A DNA stretch of 5,482 nt from Cyanobacteria bacterium HKST-UBA02 (GCA_020431945.1 JAGQHH010000541.1:1-5482), one strand, 5' to 3'. Numbered from the stretch's first letter, positions 1 to 5,482 are shown. Notes: generated from the letters alone by a model not told the origin. Numbers and translations are program-made.

Positions 1-1
1 T

Positions 2-769
2 CATCCTTCAGGCAGTGTAGACCCGCTCCGTGATGCCCGAACCCTCGAGGTGGAGCTGATCATCGCCGATCTTGCCGTGGTGGAGAAGCGCCTGGGCAAG
101 CTCGATCAGGAAATCCAGAGGAAAAAGGGAGCCGAGAAGACCCAGCTCGAGTTCGAGAAAGAGATTCTCAACAGGCTCAACGATCATCTCGGGGAAGAGA
201 AGCCTCTGCGTACCGTAGAGCTCAATGATGACGAGAAGAAAGCGATCCGGGGCTACACTTTTCTATCTGCCAAGCCTCTGATGATCGTGGCCAATATCGC
301 CGAGTCTAAAATCGGCAGCGAAGACAAAGAGCTGGCGGAGCTGTCCGCTTGGGCCTCAGAGAACAAAATGCCCTTTATCGCTTTTTGCGGCAAGGTCGAG
401 ATGGAGATAGCCCAGCTCGAAGAATCCGAGCGGACCGAGTTCATGGAAGCCCTGGGGATCACCGAGTCGAGCCGGGAGAAGCTCATCCGGGCTACTTACC
501 AGCTTCTGGATCTGATGGCCTTTTTCACCGTCGGAGAAGACGAGGTGAAAGCCTGGACTATCGCCAAGAACACCGACGCCCAGGAAGCCGCCGGCAAGAT
601 CCATACTGATATCGCCCGCGGTTTCATACGCGCGGAAGTGGTTGCTTACGATCACCTGCAGGAGCATGGCAGCTGGAACGCCGCCAGGGACAAGGGTCTC
701 GTCCGCCTCGAGGGCAAAGAGTACAAAGTCCAGGACGGCGATTGCATCAACTTCCGATTCGCTGTCTGA
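2..769 (+). CDS. ychF: Redox-regulated ATPase YchF (OLA1 family), 5'-truncated by window edge
   Basis: This is the C-terminal 255 residues of YchF/OLA1, a TRAFAC-class P-loop NTPase that binds ribosomes, prefers ATP in studied members and is linked to stress responses. The frame is open to the left edge and begins with H-P-S-G-S-V-D-P, matching the family's HVSG-x-V-x-P segment just after the G domain core. The GTG at 50 is therefore an internal valine, not a start. Numbered from the first whole codon: a charged helical coiled-coil insertion at about 17-66; N-I-A-E at 98-101 in place of the NKxD of true GTPases, the family's hallmark; a G5-like C-G-K-V-E at 129-133; and a TGS domain at about 171-255, including A-A-G-K-I-H-T-D and G-F-I-R-A-E and ending in N-F-R-F-A-V. 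Family length is about 360, so roughly 105 residues with the P-loop and switch regions are missing. It converges on the exported-protein gene with 6 bp between stops. Identification is secure from recalled family motifs. Confidence 0.96.
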   Translation, partial: HPSGSVDPLRDARTLEVELIIADLAVVEKRLGKLDQEIQRKKGAEKTQLEFEKEILNRLNDHLGEEKPLRTVELNDDEKKAIRGYTFLSAKPLMIVANIAESKIGSEDKELAELSAWASENKMPFIAFCGKVEMEIAQLEESERTEFMEALGITESSREKLIRATYQLLDLMAFFTVGEDEVKAWTIAKNTDAQEAAGKIHTDIARGFIRAEVVAYDHLQEHGSWNAARDKGLVRLEGKEYKVQDGDCINFRFAV

Positions 770-775
770 CTCTTC

Positions 776-2146
776 TCAGCGTTTCTTCTGTTGCAAGAGC
801 TGGTATACCTTGGCGGCCTCGCGGTCGAATTTGCCCGCCTCGTCTGCCCGGCCATTCTCTTTGAGAACCGCTGAGAACCAGAGATTGGCGAAATAATACT
901 CTTCGGTATTATCCGCAGCCACGCCCTTTTTGGCCTCGAATTCTTTCTTCCGGTCTCTCATATAATTGCCGGGGTCGGCCAGGATATTGCTGACCGGCAG
1001 CGGGAAAAAGCCGAAAGCCCAGCGGCTCATTCTGCCCTTGGACTTGGGAGTCTTCATGGGTCCGGTGTGAGCTGTCCTGGGGGTCTCTTCGGTCTCTTCC
1101 TCGCCGTCTTTTACAGGCTTGGAGTTCTTGGCGCTCTCATAAGACTCTTTCTGCTTATTGATATTCTCAGCCAGGCTTTCGATTGATTTCTTGAGAGTGG
1201 CTTCGTCCCCCTCGCCTACTTGAGCCTCCAGACGCGTGAAAGCCGCGATGAAGGGGGCCACGCCCACACCCATCTTCTCGAGCTCCTGGATGGAGCCGAG
1301 GAGCTCGGCACGTTGCTTCTTGAGCGCCCCGTCGGCTACTTCCAGGCTGTCGGCGGTGACTTTCGCCTGACGCTTGACTATCGGCATGGAAGCGAGGGCG
1401 GCCAGGACGCTATTGTTGAAAGCCTCGATCTGGGATCTCGGCACAATCAGCTCCTGGTACTGTCCGGGATTGCTGGTGCTGAAGAAGTTGACTTTCACCT
1501 TCTTGATATTGGGGTCTCCGGACAGCTTGGCGATGGCGGTGTCGGCAATACGCAGAGCTTCGTATTTGAGCTCTCTGACCGGGGCGTTTCCCGGCATCTT
1601 GGTGGAAACGATCACCTCGTCGCCCTGGAAGGATAGATCCACCGCCTGTCTCTTGCTGGCGGCGTTGAGCATGAGCTGGTTCTCGATGGCGGTCCTGGGA
1701 TCGCTGACGTCCCCCACACGCATGGAAAGCGAATTGAGCAGCTCATCTTGAGAAACCTGCCCGGAGCCGAAGGCTGCCACGTCGCCTTTGGTTATATTGA
1801 TTGATTTATGAGCTTTTGGATTGGCGGTGTCGTAGAAGAAAACCGAGACACCGGAAAAATTGCTGTCAGGCAAGTCGAATACAGCTTTTCCGATGAGCAC
1901 TGCTTCGATCTTCAAGTCTTTCTCGTTGGCGCGGGAATCGCGAAATGTGGAGACGAGCACTCTGTCGTTCGCGACTCTGATTTTTAGCTGGGTGCCGCTG
2001 GGGAAAATCTTGGCTTCCTGAATCGCCTTTGTAATGTCAGCCTGACTGGCGGCCTCACAGGACAGTGGGATGGCCAGGGGCACCGAGAAGGCAACGGTCA
2101 TGGCGGTGGTCAGTCCGATAAAATTGATTGCTTTTCGCCTGAACAA
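776..2146 (-). CDS. Exported protein of unknown function with a duplicated ~100-residue domain
   Basis: I do not recognise this family. The product is 456 residues from the TTG start at 2144-2146, or 461 from the ATG at 2159-2161. TTG is preferred because GGAGGA lies 7 nt upstream of it, whereas nothing like a Shine-Dalgarno precedes the ATG. Numbered from the TTG: an FRRK n-region and hydrophobic core form a signal peptide to about residue 32 (C-E-A before A-S-Q). Two diverged copies of an alpha/beta-looking domain follow at about 40-142 and 153-254. A helical, Glu/Lys/Ala-rich segment, possibly coiled coil, spans about 260-342. A charged, Pro/Thr-rich linker spans about 343-372. The C-terminal block opens with an aromatic stretch (R-W-A-F-G-F-F-P-L-P-V) and ends in helices resembling a single TPR-like hairpin. 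The mature part has no cysteine, consistent with export. It lies downstream of cysS in the same orientation and may have its own promoter in the gap. Envelope location is inferred; function is unknown. Confidence 0.85.
   Translation of the reverse strand: MFRRKAINFIGLTTAMTVAFSVPLAIPLSCEAASQADITKAIQEAKIFPSGTQLKIRVANDRVLVSTFRDSRANEKDLKIEAVLIGKAVFDLPDSNFSGVSVFFYDTANPKAHKSINITKGDVAAFGSGQVSQDELLNSLSMRVGDVSDPRTAIENQLMLNAASKRQAVDLSFQGDEVIVSTKMPGNAPVRELKYEALRIADTAIAKLSGDPNIKKVKVNFFSTSNPGQYQELIVPRSQIEAFNNSVLAALASMPIVKRQAKVTADSLEVADGALKKQRAELLGSIQELEKMGVGVAPFIAAFTRLEAQVGEGDEATLKKSIESLAENINKQKESYESAKNSKPVKDGEEETEETPRTAHTGPMKTPKSKGRMSRWAFGFFPLPVSNILADPGNYMRDRKKEFEAKKGVAADNTEEYYFANLWFSAVLKENGRADEAGKFDREAAKVYQLLQQKKR
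1385..1690 (-). repeat. Domain repeat copy 2 in the exported protein
   Basis: This codes for residues about 153-254, counted from the TTG. Landmarks parallel copy 1: A-I-E-N-Q-L, then E-V-I-V-S-T, then L-K-Y-E-A-L-R-I, then V-K-V-N-F-F-S-T-S-N-P, then I-E-A-F-N-N, then L-A-S-M. The spacing between landmarks is nearly the same as in copy 1 (VST to EA is 15 residues in copy 1 and 14 in copy 2). The shared V-x-V-x-F-F-x-x-x-x-N-P stretch is the clearest match. Confidence 0.7.
1721..2029 (-). repeat. Domain repeat copy 1 in the exported protein
   Basis: This codes for residues about 40-142, counted from the TTG. It starts with a short helix (A-I-Q-E-A-K), then a strand leading to R-V-L-V-S-T, then L-K-I-E-A-V-L-I, then V-S-V-F-F-Y-D-T-A-N-P, and closes with a helix ending N-S-L-S-M. 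The same order of landmarks recurs in copy 2. The similarity is visible only at protein level, so this is an old duplication rather than a DNA repeat. Confidence 0.7.
2051..2146 (-). other. Predicted signal peptide of the exported protein
   Basis: The first 32 residues from the TTG have a basic n-region (R-R-K at 3-5), a hydrophobic core from about 6 to 28 with some Thr and Pro, and C-E-A at 30-32, where signal peptidase I could cut. The only cysteine of the protein is C30. The residues before it (P-L-S-C) fit the lipobox poorly because position -3 is Pro rather than Leu. A secreted or periplasmic protein is therefore more likely than a lipoprotein, but this is not certain. Confidence 0.7.
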
Positions 2147-2222
2147 AGCTCGATCCTCCATTAGGGACTTTGAGAATGTACCCGATCTTGGATCTTATCC
2201 TGTTTTTATTCTCAGATCTCGT
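2147..2222 (-). promoter_or_regulatory. Intergenic leader between cysS and the exported-protein gene
   Basis: This 76-bp gap, AT-richer than the flanking genes, holds a perfect 7-bp inverted repeat (TGAGAAT at 2171-2177 and ATTCTCA at 2208-2214) around a 30-nt centre, plus a short tandem repeat (GATCTT at 2184-2189 and 2191-2196). It could carry a promoter or a leader hairpin for the exported gene, or act as a processing site. There is no stable GC-rich stem with a U-tract, so an intrinsic terminator for cysS is not supported. No good -35/-10 pair was found. A regulatory role is an inference from position and the inverted repeat. Confidence 0.3.
2154..2159 (-). promoter_or_regulatory. Shine-Dalgarno GGAGGA that sets a TTG start
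   Basis: Read on the minus strand, GGAGGA is followed by a 7-nt spacer and then TTG (2144-2146), in frame with the exported-protein gene. The motif overlaps the upstream in-frame ATG (2159-2161) by one base, so it cannot serve that ATG. The bases just before the ATG contain no purine-rich ribosome-binding motif. This favours TTG initiation and a protein 5 residues shorter than the ATG form. Either start leaves a plausible signal peptide. Confidence 0.65.
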
Positions 2223-3638
2223 TCAGGCTTTTTCCCAGGACGATTTTCCACCACCGCCGTCCATGACATTGATGCCCAGGTCTACCAGGCGATCGCGGAT
2301 GAGGTCGGAGGTTTTGAAGTCTTTGTTAGCCCTGGCGCTCTGGCGAATATCCAGGACCAGGTCCAGGACCCCCTCGCCGGTTCTGGTGTCCAGGGTCTTT
2401 CTGGTGTCGTCGAAGGTCAGGCCCAGGACGTTCCCGTACAAACGCAGCACCCGGGCGTATCCTGATTTCGTCGAAGCATCTTCGGTCTGGGAGATGCGGT
2501 CAGCGAGACCGAAGAGATGCGAGATCGCCTGGGCTGTATTGAGGTCGTTGTCCATGGACTCCTTGAAGTCGGCGGCGAACTTTCCAGTGACCTCGTCTTC
2601 GACTGGCAAGAGCGAGTCCGTACTTCCGTTAATATCGGTATTGTCGTGGCTGACCGCCTTGAGCAGGCGGGACATGGCGTTGTGAGCGGCATCCAGGCTC
2701 TCTGGCGTAAAGTCGATGGGGTGGCGGTAGTGGGTCTGGAGAACGAAGAGGCGGATAGTGTCGCCGGTATAAGTCTCCAGGAGCGAGTCGATGGTGGAGA
2801 AGTTGCCCAGGGACTTGGACATCTTCTCCGAGCTGACATTGACGAAGCTGTTGTGCAGCCAGTAGCGAGCCAGGGGCTTGCCATGCAGGCAGCGTGACTG
2901 GGCGATCTCGTTCTCGTGATGAGGAAAGACCAGGTCCTCACCGCCGCTGTGAATATCGATGGTCTCACCCAGAACATGCTTGATCATGGTTGAGCATTCC
3001 AGATGCCAGCCCGGCCGGCCCCGGCCCCAGGGGCTAGACCAGCCGATCTCGCCTTCCGCGGCTCCTTTCCAGAGTGCGAAGTCCACCGGGCTCTTCTTGC
3101 GTGCCGAGAGGTCTTCCTGGGAGCGCACCTGTTCCCGGGCACCGGAGATCAGGTCTTCCAGGGTCTTTTTGCCGAGCTCTCCATATTCTTTGAAAGAAGG
3201 AACGTCGAAATAAACATCTCCTTCGCTTGCATAAGCGTGACCGGCATCGATGAGACCCTGGATAAATGCGATCATGGGTTCGATGAACTCGGTGCAACGG
3301 GGCTCGTAGTCCGGGGGCTCATTGTTGAGCCTGTGCATGTCGTGCCAGAAAGTATAGGTGAATTGTCTTGCCACCTTCTCTGGTGTCACGCCCAGCTCTT
3401 TTGCCTTTTCGATAATCTTGTCGTCGACATCGGTAATGTTGCGCACGTATGTGACGTCATATCCCGAGAAGCGCAGATAACGCTGGGCCACGTCCCAGAC
3501 TATGGTCATGCGGGCATGACCGAGATGACTGAGATCGTAGACTGTCGGCCCGCAAGCGTACATGAGGACGCGATTGCCAGATATGGGCGTGAAAGTCTCT
3601 TTTTGAGAGTTGAGAGTATTGAATACTTGAAGAACCAT
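2223..3638 (-). CDS. cysS: Cysteinyl-tRNA synthetase (CysRS)
   Basis: This is a cytosolic class I synthetase that attaches cysteine to tRNA-Cys using ATP. The 471 residues compare with 461 in E. coli, so it is full length. The N-terminus V-F-N-T-L leads into Y-A-C-G-P-T-V-Y-D and the HIGH-box variant H-L-G-H at 38-41, followed by R-N-I-T-D-V-D-D-K-I at 66-75. The KMSKS loop is intact at 272-276. The zinc site that selects cysteine is complete: C29, C215 (in W-H-L-E-C-S), H240 and E244 (in H-H-E-N-E), with the same 25- and 4-residue spacing as E. coli C209/H234/E238. The DALR-type helical domain and C-terminal anticodon-binding part fill about 310-471. The ATG start gives the standard CysRS N-terminus. 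It begins 7 bp after the gltX stop with no evident Shine-Dalgarno, which suggests translational coupling. No cysE lies between the two genes. Confidence 0.98.
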   Translation of the reverse strand: MVLQVFNTLNSQKETFTPISGNRVLMYACGPTVYDLSHLGHARMTIVWDVAQRYLRFSGYDVTYVRNITDVDDKIIEKAKELGVTPEKVARQFTYTFWHDMHRLNNEPPDYEPRCTEFIEPMIAFIQGLIDAGHAYASEGDVYFDVPSFKEYGELGKKTLEDLISGAREQVRSQEDLSARKKSPVDFALWKGAAEGEIGWSSPWGRGRPGWHLECSTMIKHVLGETIDIHSGGEDLVFPHHENEIAQSRCLHGKPLARYWLHNSFVNVSSEKMSKSLGNFSTIDSLLETYTGDTIRLFVLQTHYRHPIDFTPESLDAAHNAMSRLLKAVSHDNTDINGSTDSLLPVEDEVTGKFAADFKESMDNDLNTAQAISHLFGLADRISQTEDASTKSGYARVLRLYGNVLGLTFDDTRKTLDTRTGEGVLDLVLDIRQSARANKDFKTSDLIRDRLVDLGINVMDGGGGKSSWEKA

Positions 3639-3645
3639 GATCGTT

Positions 3646-5115
3646 TCAGACGGCGCTGCAGGGCTCGAGGGCGGCTTCTATTCTGGCGCGTACGCGCCGG
3701 GCCTGGAGGATGCAGATGACCGCTCCCAGGTCGGGACCCTGGGTCTTGCCTGAAAGGGCCACGCGAACCGGCCAGTAGAGCTTCTGTCCTTTGAGGCCGA
3801 GATCTTTGCCGATACCGTCCACGACTTTCTTGGCGCCGGGAGGATCGTTGAATGGAATGTCTCCCAGGCGATCGAGAAGAGCTTTCAGAACCTTGTGCGG
3901 CTCATCGCCATGCAGTACTGATTGGCGCAGATCCTCCGGAATCTCGATCGAGTCGCCGAAGAAGCAGGAGGCGGATTCTTTGATCTCGGAAAGGCGCGTG
4001 AGGCTCTCGCGTACCGTGGCCACCATGAGCTCGAGGGTCTCTTCGCTGTGCTCGCTGAGGTCGTAATCGGCCAGGAAGGGGCGGGCTCGCTCTGTCACCG
4101 TATCCAGTGGCAGGTTGCGAATATAATGCGCGTTGAACCAGTTGAGCTTATCTATGTCGAACACTGCCGGGCTCTTGCTCACCCGTTTGAGGTCGAACAT
4201 CTGGCAGGCTTCTTCCAGCGTGAAAATTTCGCGACTATCAGGAGGGGTGAAGCTCATCTGGATCAGATAATTGACCATGGCTTCAGGCATATAGCCGTTT
4301 TTCCGGTAGGAGTCGATGTGGACTTGCTCCCCGTGCTGGCGCTTGGAGAGCTTCTTGTGCTCGGTGTCGAACATCAGGGCCGTATGCGCGTATTTCGGCG
4401 GCTTCTCACCCAGGGCTTCATAGATGAGCAGTTGCTTGGCCGTGTTGTGGATATGGTCTTCGCCTCTGATCACCAGCGACATTTTCATATCGACGTCGTC
4501 GATAACCACGGCGAAATTGTATGTGGCGACGCCGTTCGATTTGACGATCACCATGTCACCCCCGAGATCCACGGAGTTGACGGTGATTTTGCCTTTGATG
4601 CCGTCTTCCCAGGTGATGTCCTGGGGCTCTTCGATGCGAAAACGAATGGAAGGAACCAGTCCTTCTTTCTCGAAGTGCTCCCGGGCTTCGTGGCTGAGAT
4701 TGCGGCCCCGGTTGTCGTAACGGATCGATTTGCCCTGGGCTCGCTGCTCTTCTTTCAGGGCGGCAAGCTCTTCCGGCGTGGCATAGCAGAGATAAGCGTA
4801 GCCGGAGGCCAGGAGCTTGTTTGCCATGGTTTCGTAATGGTCGATTTTTTCGGTCTGGCGGTAAGGCTCGTAGGGACCGCCGATATCCGGACCTTCGTCC
4901 CAGGTGAGACCGAGCCAGCGCAGGCCGTTGATGATGTCTTCGGTGTACTTCTCGTCGGAGCGCTCGTTGTCGGTGTCTTCCAGGCGGAAAATGAACTTGC
5001 CGCCGTGACGCCTGGCGTAGAGATAGTTGTAGAGAGCCGTCCTGGCGGTGCCCAGGTGAAGGTTGCCGGTCGGTGACGGCGCTATCCTGACTCTTGTGTC
5101 TCTGAGGTCTGACAT
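3646..5115 (-). CDS. gltX: Glutamyl-tRNA synthetase (GluRS)
   Basis: This is a cytosolic class I synthetase that attaches glutamate to tRNA-Glu. The 489 residues are normal for the bacterial family. R-V-R-I-A-P-S-P-T-G leads into the HIGH-box variant H-L-G-T at 20-23. F-R-L-E-D-T-D at 43-49 is the glutamate/ATP pocket region, R-G-E-D-H-I at 217-222 is typical, and the KMSKS variant K-L-S-K-R is at 255-259. The helical anticodon-binding region runs from about 330 to the end. The zinc-binding knuckle of E. coli GluRS is not conserved: C110-Y-A keeps one cysteine, and the partner pair is replaced in R-G-R-N at 136-139. The ATG start gives the expected short lead before T-R-V-R-I-A-P-S; no clear Shine-Dalgarno precedes it. 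It is probably the first gene of a gltX-cysS unit, or co-transcribed with rlpA. Whether it also charges tRNA-Gln (non-discriminating type) cannot be read here. Confidence 0.98.
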   Translation of the reverse strand: MSDLRDTRVRIAPSPTGNLHLGTARTALYNYLYARRHGGKFIFRLEDTDNERSDEKYTEDIINGLRWLGLTWDEGPDIGGPYEPYRQTEKIDHYETMANKLLASGYAYLCYATPEELAALKEEQRAQGKSIRYDNRGRNLSHEAREHFEKEGLVPSIRFRIEEPQDITWEDGIKGKITVNSVDLGGDMVIVKSNGVATYNFAVVIDDVDMKMSLVIRGEDHIHNTAKQLLIYEALGEKPPKYAHTALMFDTEHKKLSKRQHGEQVHIDSYRKNGYMPEAMVNYLIQMSFTPPDSREIFTLEEACQMFDLKRVSKSPAVFDIDKLNWFNAHYIRNLPLDTVTERARPFLADYDLSEHSEETLELMVATVRESLTRLSEIKESASCFFGDSIEIPEDLRQSVLHGDEPHKVLKALLDRLGDIPFNDPPGAKKVVDGIGKDLGLKGQKLYWPVRVALSGKTQGPDLGAVICILQARRVRARIEAALEPCSAV

Positions 5116-5206
5116 GGGATCAGAGATCTTAACAGACGACAGGGCTCCTTACCCTTCTTGCTGCCAAGAGGAGTTTACGATATTAACCGAATCAAATGCC
5201 CGGGCA
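5116..5206 (-). other. Intergenic region between rlpA and gltX
   Basis: This 91-bp gap has a perfect 10-bp palindrome TGCCCGGGCA at 5197-5206, directly after the rlpA stop, and an AT-rich stretch at about 5175-5195. An AAGGAG motif on the minus strand is about 31 nt from the gltX ATG, too far to act as its ribosome-binding site, and no usable start codon lies at a suitable distance. Only partial promoter-like hexamers with unsuitable spacing are visible. The gap is too short for a T-box leader, and no specifier or antiterminator motif is apparent. Confidence 0.4.
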
Positions 5207-5482
5207 CTACATGCCTATTACGACAACGTCCACCATGGCCACGCCGGAAGAAACCATTTGGAGCTTCTCGGCGGCACCCTTGGAGAGGTCGATCACCCGG
5301 TTACCGTGGTAGGGACCGCGGTCGTTCACCTTGACGACGCAGGAGCTTCCGGTGCGGCGGTTGGTGACCAGGAGTTTGGTGCCGAAAGGCAGGGTGCGGT
5401 GGGCTGCGGTCAGACCGTTCATATCGAAGCGCTCGCCGTTAGCGGCTTTGCGTCCGTGGAACTTGCGTCCGTACCAGGAGGC
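5207..5482 (-). CDS. rlpA: RlpA-like septal lytic transglycosylase domain, C-terminal end (5' cut by window edge)
   Basis: The frame is open to the right edge and encodes the last 91 residues of an RlpA double-psi beta-barrel protein. RlpA proteins act on peptidoglycan outside the cytoplasm; Pseudomonas RlpA is a lytic transglycosylase that cuts denuded glycan at the septum. Numbered from the edge: A-S-W-Y-G at 1-5, F-H-G-R at 8-11, A-N-G-E with E17, T-A-A-H with H28, L-P-F-G-T, and V-N-D-R-G-P with D54, then V-I-D-L-S. The E17-H28-D54 spacing (11 and 26) equals that of the P. aeruginosa residues I recall as E120, H131 and D157, so the active site looks intact. The ATG at 5420-5422 is internal, within the F-D-M-N motif. 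The protein stops right after the barrel (V-V-V-I-G-M), so there is no C-terminal SPOR domain of the kind found in E. coli RlpA. Signal peptide and N-terminus are outside the window. Confidence 0.93.
   Translation of the reverse strand, partial: ASWYGRKFHGRKAANGERFDMNGLTAAHRTLPFGTKLLVTNRRTGSSCVVKVNDRGPYHGNRVIDLSKGAAEKLQMVSSGVAMVDVVVIGM

Noticed and set aside
50..52. GTG as the start of a 239-residue protein
   Set aside because: The frame is open upstream to the edge and encodes H-P-S-G-S-V-D-P-L-R-D, a conserved part of YchF, so this GTG is an internal valine.
2152..2218. Cluster of four GATC sites in the cysS/exported-gene gap
   Set aside because: GATC is frequent all through this window, including inside genes, so the cluster is not clearly special.
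2170..2685. Plus-strand open frames starting in the cysS/exported-gene gap
   Set aside because: They run mostly antisense to the cysS 3' end, are rich in Ser and Arg as shadow frames tend to be, and have no recognisable family.
3003..3719. Plus-strand open frame of 238 codons opposite cysS and the gltX end
   Set aside because: It is antisense to CysRS with its full HIGH/KMSKS/zinc set, and no domain or ribosome-binding site supports it.
3922..5076. Long open frame (384 codons) on the plus strand opposite gltX
   Set aside because: It lies wholly antisense to a secure, motif-complete GluRS gene, and its translation shows no recognisable domain. It is a shadow of the codon use of the real gene.
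5197..5206. Palindrome TGCCCGGGCA just after the rlpA stop as an intrinsic terminator
   Set aside because: A self-complementary 10-mer leaves only a 3-5 bp stem around a CCGG loop, and the following bases (TTTGATT) are not a real U-tract. It may be chance or a protein site.
5116..5206. Sigma70-type promoter for gltX (TTGGCA, TAAGAT and TAATAT hexamers)
   Set aside because: The best -35-like TTGGCA is about 30 bp from TAAGAT instead of about 17, and other pairings match poorly. A promoter may exist but cannot be placed.
5420..5422. ATG as the start of a 71-residue protein
   Set aside because: Codons upstream in the same frame encode the conserved RlpA motifs A-S-W-Y-G, F-H-G-R and A-N-G-E, so this methionine is internal to RlpA.

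Overview
The window is a compact bacterial chromosomal segment of roughly mid-50s percent GC (estimated by eye). It holds two complete aminoacyl-tRNA synthetase genes, one complete gene for an exported protein I do not recognise, and two genes cut by the window edges. There is no sign of phage, insertion sequence, CRISPR array, tRNA or rRNA. RlpA and a long exported protein fit a diderm bacterium. The GluRS lacks the zinc ligands found in E. coli, as in Thermus and cyanobacteria. A lineage near Cyanobacteria/Melainabacteria is only a guess; the sequence alone does not fix the taxon.

Layout. Positions 2-769 (+) are the C-terminal two thirds of the YchF/OLA1 P-loop NTPase, whose G1-G3 motifs lie off the left edge. 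Facing it, with 6 bp between stop codons, is the 3' end of a minus-strand series. In transcription order (right to left) this runs: the end of rlpA (5482-5207, 5' part off the right edge), gltX for glutamyl-tRNA synthetase (5115-3646), cysS for cysteinyl-tRNA synthetase (3638-2223), and the exported protein (about 2146-776). gltX and cysS are 7 bp apart and are almost certainly co-transcribed. The 91 bp between rlpA and gltX and the 76 bp between cysS and the exported gene could each hold a promoter, but I could not identify convincing -35/-10 pairs.

How the genes relate. gltX and cysS charge tRNAs for protein synthesis, and YchF is a ribosome-associated NTPase on the opposite strand, so the core of the window is translation housekeeping. 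RlpA and the exported protein act in the envelope or outside the cytoplasm; their position next to the synthetases looks like genomic adjacency rather than a shared pathway.

The least explained item is the exported protein. It has a signal peptide, two diverged copies of a domain of about 100 residues, a helical segment, a charged linker and an aromatic/helical C-terminal block, and I cannot assign it to a named family. Its start is best read as a TTG preceded by a strong GGAGGA Shine-Dalgarno, not the ATG 15 bp upstream. I see no evidence of a new multi-gene system; the other genes are ordinary core genes.
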